64,000 nucleotides of DNA from CALOCN01 sp942491735 (GCA_942491735.1 CALOCN010000014.1:1488001-1552000), one strand, 5' to 3'; counted from the first letter of the stretch, positions 1-8,554 are shown. The notes: a model not told the origin generated them from the letters alone. Made by a program: numbers and translations.

Positions 1-998
1 TGTCGGAACAAACCCTCAACAAGGTGCTGTTCAGGACCAGCCAACTCGGGAACGCGCGCTTCGCCCAGGCACGGCTCACCGAATGTCTTCTCCTGGAGTG
101 CGTCGCCTCCGGGGCGGATTTCACCGGGGCGGTCATCAACGGAGGGGACTTCAGCGAGTGCGTCCTGGAGAAGGCCCGCTTCGACCGGGCCACGGTGGAA
201 GGGGCCGACCTTTCCCGGACCAAACTCGGTGAGGCATCCTTCACCGGTGCCCGTCTGGTGGAGACGCAACTGGTGGCCGCGGATCTGCGCGAAAGCGCCT
301 GGGCAGACGCGGAGCTCGAGGGAGCGGACCTCTCGGAAGCCTGGGTCGAGCGGGCCGCGTTCGGGGGATCGCGCTGGACCGGGGTTGACGCGCGCCGTTT
401 CGACTTCACCACCTGCGCCTCGATCCCGCGATCCTTCGTGGAGTGCAACCTGTCCGAGGGCCGACTCACCGGACTCGACCTCGCGGGATTCGACCTCACC
501 GATGCCGACTGTGCCCGGGCCGATCTCTCCGGGGCCAACCTCGAGGGGGCGACCCTGGTCCGGGGAGAGTTCGTGGAGGTCGACCTGGAGGGGGCCCGGT
601 TGCGTTCGGTCAAGGCGCGGGATGCCCAGTTCCCCAGGGCCAAGCTGACCCAGGCCAACTTCCGGCGGGCCGACCTGCGGGGAGCCCATTTCCTGGGAGC
701 CACCCTCACCGGGGCCGATCTCTCCAAGGCCAATCTGGAGCGGGCCCTGTTCGACAACGCGGTGGCCGGGCGGATTGCCCTGGTGGGAGCGAACCTCCAG
801 TACGCTATTCTCGCCGGGGCGGACATGCGTGGCGGGGACTTCCGCCAGAGCGATCTGCGGGGAACGGATCAGCACCGCTTTCGCGACGACGGCGCGGATA
901 TGGGGGGAGCGAACCGCAAGGGAGCGCTCGGAACCGACGAGGAACGCGCCGCGGCCGAGGACTTCGAGCCGCCCACACCCGAAGAGTATGAGGCATGA
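1..998 (+). CDS. Pentapeptide-repeat protein, 5' end cut by window edge
   Basis: The protein is almost entirely A(D/N)Lxx-type pentapeptide repeats (for example ADLSRT, ADLRES, ANLEGA, ADLSKA), which fold as a right-handed quadrilateral beta-helix. The reading frame is open to the left edge, and the first two bases (TG) would complete an ATG, GTG or TTG codon lying one base outside the window, so only the first base of the gene may be missing. An internal GTG at 24 is a possible but less likely start. Its stop overlaps the next start by ATGA. Pentapeptide proteins, or pentapeptide tails on DUF2169 proteins, recur beside DUF3540/DUF4150/VgrG genes in type VI secretion accessory loci. The precise role is unknown; a structural or spike-loading adaptor is an inference from the neighbourhood. 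Confidence 0.85.
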   Translation, partial: SEQTLNKVLFRTSQLGNARFAQARLTECLLLECVASGADFTGAVINGGDFSECVLEKARFDRATVEGADLSRTKLGEASFTGARLVETQLVAADLRESAWADAELEGADLSEAWVERAAFGGSRWTGVDARRFDFTTCASIPRSFVECNLSEGRLTGLDLAGFDLTDADCARADLSGANLEGATLVRGEFVEVDLEGARLRSVKARDAQFPRAKLTQANFRRADLRGAHFLGATLTGADLSKANLERALFDNAVAGRIALVGANLQYAILAGADMRGGDFRQSDLRGTDQHRFRDDGADMGGANRKGALGTDEERAAAEDFEPPTPEEYEA

Positions 999-1681
999 CC
1001 ATGAACGAGACCAAGGCACGCACCGCCCACGAACCGCGTCGCACCCGGGATCCGGAAACGGCACGGGCGCGACCCGAACTCACCACCGAAGCCGGGGCCC
1101 GCGCCCGCCTGGGGGAGGACGACACGCTGCAGGTCTTCTCGCCCGAGGGGGACCTCGTCTTCGAGTACGACGCGTCGACCCGCACCACCCGCCTGCGTAT
1201 CCCGGCCGGTGACCTCGAGTTGGACGTCCCGGACGGCGCGGTGCGGGTGCGTTCCGGCAAGGGGATCGCCCTGGACAGCGACGGGCCGACCCGGATCGGG
1301 GGGGCGCGGGTGGATCTGGGGTCCGCGGAAGGCTCGGCCCGCCTGGGTATCGGGCGGGATCGGGTCGACGTCGTGACCCCGACCCTGCGCATGACCGCCC
1401 AGCGTACGGAAGCCCAACTCCAGCATGCCACCATCCGTGGGGAAGAACTCACCACGACCTGGGAACGGATACGATTGGCGGTGGATCGGCTGGATGCGTG
1501 GACCGAGCAGGTGCGCGCGCGGGCTACGGATATCCACCAGACGGTGGAGCGCACGTGGCGGCTGACCAGCGGACGTTTCGTGGCGGTGGGTCGCGACGCC
1601 TTCCGGCTCACCGGCGGCAAGTTCTTCCTTCGCGTGGAGAAGGATGTCAAGATCGACGGCGAGTCGATCGATCTCGGTTAG
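995..1681 (+). CDS. DUF3540 domain protein, T6SS accessory
   Basis: 228 residues. The first 40 or so are charged and probably disordered. The middle has short beta-strand repeats (around residues 65-125), followed by a helical stretch and a C-terminal segment ending in VEKDVKIDGESIDLG. That ending, and the alternation of helices and strands, match what I recall of the DUF3540 family found with DUF2169, DUF4150 and VgrG genes. The start overlaps the upstream stop (ATGA); a second ATG two codons later is also possible. It is likely translated with the pentapeptide gene as part of the rightward spike operon. The function is not established; a role in assembling or loading the PAAR-like tip is inferred from context. 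Confidence 0.7.
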   Translation: MTMNETKARTAHEPRRTRDPETARARPELTTEAGARARLGEDDTLQVFSPEGDLVFEYDASTRTTRLRIPAGDLELDVPDGAVRVRSGKGIALDSDGPTRIGGARVDLGSAEGSARLGIGRDRVDVVTPTLRMTAQRTEAQLQHATIRGEELTTTWERIRLAVDRLDAWTEQVRARATDIHQTVERTWRLTSGRFVAVGRDAFRLTGGKFFLRVEKDVKIDGESIDLG

Positions 1682-1693
1682 GGGGACCGGCCA

Positions 1694-2101
1694 ATGTTTC
1701 CAGCATTCACCAAGGGCTCGGGGATGGTGTTCGTCTTTCCGGACGTCTGCAAGACGCCGGCGCCGCCGGCCCCGTTTGTTCCCATTCCCTATCCCAATCA
1801 GATTTCGACCAGCCAGTCCCAGGGGACTTCGACCAAGGTCAAGTTCTGCAACAAGGCCGCGGTGACCAAGGCGTCCTATACCTCCACCACGATGGGGGAC
1901 GAGGCCGGGACCCTCAAGGGGATGATCTCCCCCTTCAACATGGGCAAGATGGCCTGGCGCAAGGCGAGCAGCAAGGTGAAGGCCCAGGGCAAGGCGGTCA
2001 CCTGCATGACCTGCATGACCGGGCACAACGGGGCCAACGCCAATGCGCCGGCGGGGACGACCATCGCCCCCTCCCAGACCAAAGTCCTGGTCATGGGGTG
2101 A
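1694..2101 (+). CDS. PAAR-like DUF4150 spike-tip protein
   Basis: 135 residues with the layout typical of DUF4150: an N-terminal FPDVCKTPAPPAPFVPIPYPN segment, a central region listing modified residues and strands, and a glycine- and cysteine-rich end (CMTCMTG). DUF4150 proteins are PAAR-like; they are thought to sharpen the tip of the VgrG trimer and recruit effectors. The gene lies 12 bases after the DUF3540 stop and 3 bases before a small membrane-protein gene, and VgrG follows. A second, larger DUF4150 protein is encoded on the other strand at 6987-7478, so this locus offers two alternative tips, presumably for different cargo. Confidence 0.85.
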   Translation: MFPAFTKGSGMVFVFPDVCKTPAPPAPFVPIPYPNQISTSQSQGTSTKVKFCNKAAVTKASYTSTTMGDEAGTLKGMISPFNMGKMAWRKASSKVKAQGKAVTCMTCMTGHNGANANAPAGTTIAPSQTKVLVMG

Positions 2102-2104
2102 ATC

Positions 2105-2410
2105 ATGAACGATCCCTGGTTTTCCCCGCCCTGGCTGCCCGGACTCCTGGTGGGTGCGGTATGCCTGCTGTTCGGGGTGGTGGCGACGCTCATGTCCTCG
2201 GCGCGTCCGCTCCGCTCCCTCCTCTTGAAGGTCCATGCCCTGTTGACCGCCATGGGGGTGGGGCTCCTCGTGTTGGGAGTCGCGGCCTGGCTGCTCGATC
2301 AGCCCGGAACCATCATCGAGAACCTGTTCGTGTCCGGGACGGTAACCGTGATTCTCATGCTCAGTTCGCTGTCCGTGGTCCGTCGCTTCCGTGACTCGCC
2401 GGAGGAATGA
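2105..2410 (+). CDS. Small membrane protein between PAAR-like and VgrG genes
   Basis: 101 residues with three clear hydrophobic segments (about residues 10-30, 44-65 and 74-92) separated by short charged loops, so it should be an integral inner-membrane protein. I do not recognise a family. Its stop overlaps the VgrG start region, so it is translationally coupled to the spike genes. In such a position it could be an immunity protein, a membrane-active effector or a chaperone anchor, but nothing in the sequence decides between these. Confidence 0.7.
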   Translation: MNDPWFSPPWLPGLLVGAVCLLFGVVATLMSSARPLRSLLLKVHALLTAMGVGLLVLGVAAWLLDQPGTIIENLFVSGTVTVILMLSSLSVVRRFRDSPEE

Positions 2411-4533
2411 TGCAGGAAACCCGACTTGTCTCCCTCACCACCCCCCTCGGCGAGGATGTCCTTCTCTTCCAGAGCCTGTCGGCCACGGATGGGCTGAGTA
2501 GCCTGTTCGAGTACCGGGTGCGGGCCCTCAGTCGCAGTCGCGACATTGCCCTGGACGACCTGGTCGGCAAGAGTGCCACCATCAGCGTGACCCTTCCGGA
2601 GGGGGGCGAGCGGCATTTCAACGGGCTGGTCACGGAGTTTTCCCTCGTGCCCTCCATGGACACGCACTATGCCGAGTACGAGCTGATCCTGCGCCCGTGG
2701 TTGTGGTTCCTGACCCGGACCAGCGATTGCCGCATCTTCCAGGAGACCACGGTCCCGGACATCGTCAAGGAGATCTTCAAGGAGCACGGGTTCAGTGATG
2801 TAGAGGACAAGCTCTCCGGGACGACCCGCACCTGGAACTACTGCGTGCAGTACCGTGAAACGGATTTCAACTTCGTGGCCCGGCTCCTGGAACAGGAAGG
2901 GATCTACTACTACTTCAAGCACGAGGCCGAGAAGCACGTGCTGGTCCTGTGCAACGACATCAGCGCCCACGAGGCGGCGGAGGGATACGGGACGGTGCCG
3001 TTCTTTCCCGCGGCCAACGACACCCGGCGGGAGCGGGACCACCTGTCCCAGTGGCAACTCACCAAACGGGTACGCCCGGGAGCCTACGCCCTCAACGAGT
3101 TCGACTTCACCAAACCCAAGGCGGATCTCAAGACCAACTCGACCGTCTCGCGGGAACACGAGCACTCGGAATACGAGGTCTACGACTACCCGGGGGAGTA
3201 CACCGAGTCCAGCGAGGGCTCGGACTATGCCAAGATCCGCATCGAGGAACTCCAGGCCGATCACGAGCGGGTGGCCGCCCGGGGGAACGCCCGGGGGATG
3301 GCGGTCGGCGCGCTCTTCACCCTGGAGGAGCACGACCGGGAAGACCAGAACCGGGAGTATCTGGTGGTCGAATCCCGGCACGAGATCGCCTCCGACGCCT
3401 ACGAAACCGGTGGATCCGGCGGGCCCAGCTTCAACTGCTCCCTGGTCGCCATCCCCAGCGCCGAGCCCTTCCGGGCCCCCCGGGTGACCCAGAAGCCGAT
3501 CGTGCAGGGAATCCAGACCGCGGTGGTGGTGGGGCCCTCCGGGGAGGAGATCTACACCGACGAGTACGGCCGGATCAAGGTGCAGTTCCACTGGGACCGC
3601 TACGGCGAGTCCAACGAGAACAGTTCCTGCTGGATCCGGGTGGCCCAGCTGTGGGCCGGGACCAACTGGGGCGGGATCCACATCCCGCGCATCGGTCAGG
3701 AAGTGGTGGTCGATTTCCTGGAAGGGGACCCGGACCGGCCCCTCGTCACCGGACGGGTCTACAACGCCGACAACATGCCTCCCTACGGGCTACCGGGGGC
3801 CATGACCCAGAGCGGGATCAAGAGCCGCAGCACCAAGGACGGCTCGGGGGACAACTACAACGAGATCCGGTTCGAGGACCTCAAAGGGGAGGAGCAGATC
3901 CTCATCCATGCGGAGAAGAACCAGGATATCGAGGTGGAGCACGACGAGACCCACTGGGTGGGCAACGACCGGACCAAGAACGTCGACCACGACGAGAAGA
4001 CGACGATCGGGAACGACCGCACGGAAGAGGTGAAGCGGAACGAGACGATCACCATCGGAAACGATCGCCGGGAAGAGGTCAAGCACGACGAGACCATCAC
4101 CATCGGCAACGACCGCACCGAGGGGGTCAAGCAGAACGAGACCATCTCGATCGGGGAGAATCGGACGATCGACGTGGGCAAGGACGAGACCCAGTCGGTG
4201 GGGGAGAACCGGAACGAGACGGTCGGCAAGGATCACACCCTGACCATCAACGAGAAACGGACTCTCGAGGTGGGTAGCGACGAGAGCATCACGGTGGGGG
4301 CCAACCGGGGAATCGATGTCACCGACAACCAGACCCTGAACGTGGGCAAGAAGTTCAGCGTGGAGGCCGGTGACGAGATCCATCTCAAGACCGGGAGTGC
4401 CGAACTCAAACTGGAAAGCGACGGCACCATCACGCTCAAGGGAGCGGACATCACGATCGACGGCTCGGGGAAGATCAAGCTCAAGGCGGGCGGGGACCTG
4501 ATTATCGAGGCGAGCAAGATCAAGCAGAACTAG
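2407..4533 (+). CDS. vgrG: Type VI secretion spike protein VgrG
   Basis: 708 residues. The N-terminal half is the gp27-like VgrG module (roughly residues 1-370). It is followed by the gp5-like OB-fold with characteristic IYTDEYGRIKVQFHWDR and SCWIRVAQLWAGTNWGGIHIPR motifs (about residues 375-450), then a long beta-helical needle. The needle contains eight 16-residue repeats of the type GNDRTEEVKRNETITI. The chain ends in short strands without an extra catalytic domain, so this is a structural, not an evolved, VgrG. ATG ATG at the 5' end leaves the start ambiguous by one codon: GGAGGA directly abuts the first ATG, so the second (2410) may be used. The gene ends 11 bases before the stop of a convergent gene. 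Confidence 0.95.
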   Translation: MMQETRLVSLTTPLGEDVLLFQSLSATDGLSSLFEYRVRALSRSRDIALDDLVGKSATISVTLPEGGERHFNGLVTEFSLVPSMDTHYAEYELILRPWLWFLTRTSDCRIFQETTVPDIVKEIFKEHGFSDVEDKLSGTTRTWNYCVQYRETDFNFVARLLEQEGIYYYFKHEAEKHVLVLCNDISAHEAAEGYGTVPFFPAANDTRRERDHLSQWQLTKRVRPGAYALNEFDFTKPKADLKTNSTVSREHEHSEYEVYDYPGEYTESSEGSDYAKIRIEELQADHERVAARGNARGMAVGALFTLEEHDREDQNREYLVVESRHEIASDAYETGGSGGPSFNCSLVAIPSAEPFRAPRVTQKPIVQGIQTAVVVGPSGEEIYTDEYGRIKVQFHWDRYGESNENSSCWIRVAQLWAGTNWGGIHIPRIGQEVVVDFLEGDPDRPLVTGRVYNADNMPPYGLPGAMTQSGIKSRSTKDGSGDNYNEIRFEDLKGEEQILIHAEKNQDIEVEHDETHWVGNDRTKNVDHDEKTTIGNDRTEEVKRNETITIGNDRREEVKHDETITIGNDRTEGVKQNETISIGENRTIDVGKDETQSVGENRNETVGKDHTLTINEKRTLEVGSDESITVGANRGIDVTDNQTLNVGKKFSVEAGDEIHLKTGSAELKLESDGTITLKGADITIDGSGKIKLKAGGDLIIEASKIKQN
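3961..4344 (+). repeat. Eight tandem 48-bp repeats coding the VgrG needle
   Basis: Within vgrG, eight consecutive in-frame 48-base units encode 16-residue beta-helix rungs. The first four begin GNDR, later ones GENR, NEKR and GANR. Units 2 to 4 are the most similar to one another (G-N-D-R then EV-K then ETI), which suggests recent duplication; units 1 and 5-8 have drifted. Copy number sets the length of the needle and could vary between strains. Confidence 0.85.
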
Positions 4534-4544
4534 AGGGGAAGGGG

Positions 4545-4952
4545 CTAGCCCAGCTTCAACTCCACCGGCTTGCTTCTCCACGGCCCCACCACCGCGAACA
4601 CGTCGAGAACCCCGACGAACTTCGCCGGTAACCCGCAGACCTCCCCCAGGCTCACCGTGAAGTAGCCGGTGACCGTTCCCTCCCCGGGTTCCTCGCCCGG
4701 GAAGATCACCGCATCTCCTCCGGGGCGCCCGGTCCAGGAAACCCGGGAGTCGCGACCAATCGCCACCAGCCAGACCTGGAGCCGGATCGGTCCGGGGGCC
4801 AGGCGTTCGCGGTCTTCCGCGAGCACCCGATAGGATCCCAGGGCCAGGGTCCGTGCCGTGGTCCCTCCCGGCTTGAGACCGAGCGTGATTCCGGAACCCG
4901 CTTGCGGGAGTGGCGGGGACTCCGGGGTGCGATTGAAGTTGGGACCCGCCAC
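4545..4952 (-). CDS. Hypothetical protein, last gene of leftward T6SS operon
   Basis: 135 residues, mostly predicted beta-strand and with no signal peptide or membrane segment; I recognise no family. The GTG start shares its first base with the last base of the upstream TAG stop (TAGTG), as at several other junctions here, so it is translationally coupled to the lipoprotein gene. It sits directly downstream of a candidate toxin and a lipoprotein, so a role as a second immunity factor or an adaptor is possible, but this rests on position only. It converges on vgrG with 11 bases between the stops. Confidence 0.65.
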   Translation of the reverse strand: MAGPNFNRTPESPPLPQAGSGITLGLKPGGTTARTLALGSYRVLAEDRERLAPGPIRLQVWLVAIGRDSRVSWTGRPGGDAVIFPGEEPGEGTVTGYFTVSLGEVCGLPAKFVGVLDVFAVVGPWRSKPVELKLG

Positions 4953-5617
4953 TAGTCCTGTTCCTCGAGACGGATTTCCACCGTATTGGACTGCTGGTCG
5001 CCGTAGGTCAGGTGCACGTAGAGGCGTCGCGGGGTCGTGGGCAGGTCCACGATGTCCAACAGGTCGAAGTTGCGGAACTGGGCCAATCCCCCGCCCTCGA
5101 TGACGAAGTCCGGTTCGTCGTCCTCGGCCACTTCACCCGGGGCGTCCGTGGGCACGATGTCCACCGGAGCGGCGCCGTCCGGTCCGGTCGGGGCCAGGGC
5201 TTCCGGGCTGGGGATGGGGGACGGATCCCCAAGCGACTGGGCGTACACCACGTTGGTCTCCAGGTCGACGACGACGACCGAGATGTGCTGCCACAGTTGA
5301 TCCGGAAGGTTGTCCCGGGTCGCCGCGTCGAAGTTGGCCACGGCGCAGATGGGGATCCGTACCGTGCCGCCCAGGGGCACCCGGCCCGGGGCGCCGATGC
5401 GCAGTCCGGGTTCTTCCTCTGTCCATTGCGGCGTTCCCTCGCAGGGATCCCCGGAAATCGTCTCCAGGTCCAAGGCGAAGTAGACGCTGTCGTCGACGTT
5501 CATGGTGGTCCTGCTCTCCCTGGGCTCCTCGGCCCCGTTCCCGCTTTGCTTCCCGTGGTCTCCCGCGCATCCCAACACCAGGACGGTCAGGAGAAGGGGG
5601 ATCAACCCTTGGGCCAT
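4952..5617 (-). CDS. Lipoprotein downstream of candidate T6SS effector
   Basis: I start this at the ATG at 5617 because it opens directly on a lipoprotein signal (MAQGLIPLLLTVLVLGC, lipidated Cys 17); a GTG 18 codons upstream would bury the signal. The mature 205 residues are acidic and beta-rich with no recognised domain. The start lies inside the end of the upstream metalloprotease-like gene (16-base overlap). Effectors that act in the periplasm are often followed by exported or lipidated immunity proteins, so immunity to the adjacent putative protease is a reasonable guess and no more than that. Confidence 0.7.
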   Translation of the reverse strand: MAQGLIPLLLTVLVLGCAGDHGKQSGNGAEEPRESRTTMNVDDSVYFALDLETISGDPCEGTPQWTEEEPGLRIGAPGRVPLGGTVRIPICAVANFDAATRDNLPDQLWQHISVVVVDLETNVVYAQSLGDPSPIPSPEALAPTGPDGAAPVDIVPTDAPGEVAEDDEPDFVIEGGGLAQFRNFDLLDIVDLPTTPRRLYVHLTYGDQQSNTVEIRLEEQD

Positions 5618-6987
5618 ACGTTCCGTTTGCCGAGCTTGCGCAACCGGGCCAGCTTCAGGTTTCTGGCGCACATGTCGCAGAAGGCCACCTTGCCGTTCGT
5701 ATAGTGCAGCATGGTGCAGGTCCCGTCCTTGTAGACCTCCCGGGTCACCCCGCGGCGCGTTTCTTCTTCCAGGTGCGCTCCGGTGCTGCAGTGCGTTCCG
5801 ACCCCGCCCTTGCTGTTGTCGTACCAGGTGCCATTCTCGACCCAGTCGTCATGTGCCCCGGAATCGGGATCGAACTCCTCGAGGTTCTTCACGTTGAGCC
5901 CCAGATTGTGCCCGAGCTCGTGGATCGTCGTGTTCTCGAGGTAACCCCCCGCGTCGTAAGAGATCGGGTGATGGGTGGCAATGAGGATCTTGGGAGGGCT
6001 GGGCCAGGCCAACCCCATGGCGGTGTCGTCGATGATCCGGATGCGCAGGCGAATCTTGACGCTTCCGCCGATCCGCTTGAGGTTGTCGAGTCCCAGCCAG
6101 GAACCGAAATCGAAGCGGATCTTCTTGGTGACCTTGCCATCGGGGTGCCGGTACCCACCCTTCTTCTTCACCGTGGACCGGATCTTGCCGACATCGGTGA
6201 TGCTGAGGATGGTGTCGCCGCTGCTGTCCCGGATGTCGATGAATCCCCGCACCCAGTCGGTCTCCGGCCAGGTGTAGACGCCGCCCGGGATCGTCCAGTC
6301 GTGGGTTCCACCCAACCGTCCTCCGCTGAAACGGAAGGTGTGGGTCTCCGTCCAGCTGGCCTTCCCGATACGGTCCACGAAGACCAGCTTGGTGGACTGA
6401 TCGGGAAACTCCATGGCCCCCTTGCCCCGGTCCAGGTTCCGGATCGGGGAATCCGTGCGGGACCAGGGTTCGTGGGTCACCGTGCTCGGTCCGTCCTCCT
6501 CGAGCTCGATGAAGACCTTGTCCAGCTCCGTCTTCACGGTCCCCCAGTCGGCCTGGGGTACGGGGCGGAAGATGCGCGCCGCCCCCCCGGTCGGCTTCAT
6601 GTATCCATGCCGGACAAAGATCTTCCGCCAGATCTCCACATCCTGCTTGGCGTCCTTGGCTCCGGACTTGTCGAACTTCTTGCCGACCTTGAACTTGTAC
6701 TTGTCCCCGCCCACGTTGGACAGCTTGACCAGGCCCATGGCGAGCTTGCTCTGGATCATGACCAGTTTGCGGTGCTTGGGATTGAAGGCGAAGCCGCCGG
6801 CGCGGTTGAAGGAGCTGACGAACTTGGGGTCCATGTTCTCGCCGTTGTCCTCGCAGAAGAGGTAGACGAGCTGGCCCTCGGATGCCCCCGGCTTCTTTTC
6901 CTTGATCTTGACCTGGAGCCAGTAGTAGCGACCGTAGTGCTTGTCCAGGCTCAGGGGGAGGTTGACGTACTGGCGAATGGTGGCCAC
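5602..6987 (-). CDS. Metzincin-like zinc protease, candidate T6SS effector
   Basis: 461 residues from a GTG at 6987 that overlaps the upstream TAG and is preceded by GGAGAAGGAG. The C-terminal third carries HELGHNLGL (His356, Glu357, His360, Gly363), the HExxHxxG core of metzincin zinc proteases. Downstream come THC (His399, Cys400), CTMLHY (Cys424-Met426), resembling a Met-turn, and CDMC (Cys437, Cys440). That order recalls archaemetzincins (HExxHxxG, Cys, CxM, CxxC) with altered spacing. The expected third His three residues after the core Gly is absent (Val366), so the third zinc ligand must come from elsewhere. The first 340 residues match no family I know and have no signal peptide. Position after a DUF4150 tip gene and before a lipoprotein suggests a spike-delivered toxin with immunity; this is inference. 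Confidence 0.65.
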   Translation of the reverse strand: MATIRQYVNLPLSLDKHYGRYYWLQVKIKEKKPGASEGQLVYLFCEDNGENMDPKFVSSFNRAGGFAFNPKHRKLVMIQSKLAMGLVKLSNVGGDKYKFKVGKKFDKSGAKDAKQDVEIWRKIFVRHGYMKPTGGAARIFRPVPQADWGTVKTELDKVFIELEEDGPSTVTHEPWSRTDSPIRNLDRGKGAMEFPDQSTKLVFVDRIGKASWTETHTFRFSGGRLGGTHDWTIPGGVYTWPETDWVRGFIDIRDSSGDTILSITDVGKIRSTVKKKGGYRHPDGKVTKKIRFDFGSWLGLDNLKRIGGSVKIRLRIRIIDDTAMGLAWPSPPKILIATHHPISYDAGGYLENTTIHELGHNLGLNVKNLEEFDPDSGAHDDWVENGTWYDNSKGGVGTHCSTGAHLEEETRRGVTREVYKDGTCTMLHYTNGKVAFCDMCARNLKLARLRKLGKRNVWPKG

Positions 6988-7478
6988 TACTCCTTCTCCT
7001 CGATGGACTCGATGTCCCATTCGCCCGGGTCCTCATCCAACAGCAACGAGACGACCAGGGGGGCCTGGAGTTCGGGGAAGGGGGGGGTGTTGGGTGGCTT
7101 GCCGTTGAGTTCGTTGCCCACCATGACATCCAGGAATCGTGTCACCGATTTTCCCTCCACCTTGACGTCCATGGAGAACATCACGAACTCCGCCTTGCCC
7201 TGGGTGTTGTGGCTTACCACGCCCTTGGCCGTCCCCGGTTCGTCCCCGTTGCTCTTCTTGAACACGGCGTCCTTGAGCATGATGGGGCTCTTGTCCATCT
7301 CCACCTTCTTGGATCCCTTGTCGGTATCGGACGACTGCGCGATGTTGGGATAGGGAATCGGGATGGGGGCGGGGGCCGGAGGCGCGGGGGTGAGGCAGAC
7401 GTCGGGGAAGAAGGCGACCATGCCGGTCGACTTCTTGTGCACCACGGTCATGAAGTTGACGACAACGGTAGCCGACAT
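6987..7478 (-). CDS. Second PAAR-like DUF4150 protein
   Basis: 163 residues starting at the ATG at 7478, which overlaps the upstream TGA (TGATG). It has the FFPDVCLTPAPPAPAPIPIPYPN signature of DUF4150 near residue 30 and then diverges into a longer C-terminal tail (about residues 125-163) rich in acidic residues. The tail is absent from the shorter DUF4150 protein at 1694-2101 and may be a specificity extension for the effector encoded immediately downstream, to which it is coupled by a TAGTG junction. This arrangement (DUF4150 followed by toxin) suggests a tip dedicated to the metzincin-like protein. Confidence 0.85.
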   Translation of the reverse strand: MSATVVVNFMTVVHKKSTGMVAFFPDVCLTPAPPAPAPIPIPYPNIAQSSDTDKGSKKVEMDKSPIMLKDAVFKKSNGDEPGTAKGVVSHNTQGKAEFVMFSMDVKVEGKSVTRFLDVMVGNELNGKPPNTPPFPELQAPLVVSLLLDEDPGEWDIESIEEKE

Positions 7479-8554
7479 CAGGCTGCTCCCTTCCCGGCCT
7501 TGACGCATTGCGGGCCGCCCACGACGAGCGCTCCGCGTCCTTCCGTCTCGGAGCTGAGCAGGATCCAGGCCCGGTCCCCCGGGGCGTATCCCCGGTCATG
7601 GGCGGCCAGGACCCGGGCCGTGGCGACTCCTCCCGTGGCTGCCCCGACGTCGCCGATACAATCCGCGAGATACCAGTCATGGCGCATGGGGCCCAGGATC
7701 GCATGAAGGCGGGTCATGGTGTAGGCCCACTCCTGGGCCCGGTACCGCTCTCCGGTCTGGTCGAGTACCGCCCACGCGGGGTCCGGGGGGGTGGACAGGG
7801 CGGACACCGCCTCCCGCATGGCCTGGCAGAGCCCGACTCCGACCCCGGGGCGATCCTCGAGAAGGGGATTGGGTTCCTCGGCAAGTCCAAGTGACTCCAC
7901 CGTGCCCACCCCGTGGTCGGCGGTGCGCGAGCGCAGGACGAGAACGCTGGCCGCTTCGCCGGGCATGACTCCGTCGGGAACCCGGGAGCACTTGAGACGG
8001 TCGGCGTCGTCGAGCCAGATCAGGGTTTGTCGGTCCACCAGGGAATCCACCGCAATCACCAGCGACACCGAACTGCGGCCGCTGCGGAGGTAGCGGACCG
8101 CCTCGGCGACGGCTTCGACAAAGCCGCTGTGACCGGCCCGCGAAACGGTCAGGGCGTCGGGTTTGGCCAGCCCGGCTCGCTGGATCAACCGGTCCGGAAA
8201 GGAGAGAAGGTCTTCCGGTCCGGGGCGACAGGATGCCGGCAGGGCCAGGTGCAGTCCGTAGGTGTCCAGGTCGGGGCGGGAAAGATCCGATGTCCCGATG
8301 GCCTCCATCAGGGCGGGCAGCGCGAGAGTGACCAGGCGCTCGGTCCCTCCGAGGTAGGGATCCAGCGAGGCCACCCGGGAGACCATGGGGGGCTCCAGGT
8401 CTTCGGCATTCCCGTCGAGAGGAAAACAGAGATGCAGGTCCGTGCTCTCGAAGCGGGCCAGGCCGGCACGCAGCGCCGCGCAGGACTGGCGGGTGTTGCC
8501 TCCCACCGCCGTGGTGAGACCGTAGCTCTCGATCACCGCAAGGGGGTCGCTCAT
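7478..8554 (-). CDS. Ketosynthase/thiolase-fold protein lacking active-site residues
   Basis: 358 residues from the ATG at 8554 (ATGA overlap with the DUF2169 gene). The sequence follows the beta-ketoacyl-ACP synthase layout: an N-terminal half with LVIAVDSLVD where the nucleophile elbow should be, PGEAASVLVL typical of the KS core, and IGDVGAATGG where KS enzymes have the GHxxGAAG His motif. Both the Cys and this His are replaced (by Asp in each case), so it is unlikely to condense acyl groups. KS-like proteins of this kind occur in T6SS accessory clusters with DUF2169 and DUF4150, but their job is not known. It may be an acyl-binding or scaffolding protein. Confidence 0.7.
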   Translation of the reverse strand: MSDPLAVIESYGLTTAVGGNTRQSCAALRAGLARFESTDLHLCFPLDGNAEDLEPPMVSRVASLDPYLGGTERLVTLALPALMEAIGTSDLSRPDLDTYGLHLALPASCRPGPEDLLSFPDRLIQRAGLAKPDALTVSRAGHSGFVEAVAEAVRYLRSGRSSVSLVIAVDSLVDRQTLIWLDDADRLKCSRVPDGVMPGEAASVLVLRSRTADHGVGTVESLGLAEEPNPLLEDRPGVGVGLCQAMREAVSALSTPPDPAWAVLDQTGERYRAQEWAYTMTRLHAILGPMRHDWYLADCIGDVGAATGGVATARVLAAHDRGYAPGDRAWILLSSETEGRGALVVGGPQCVKAGKGAA

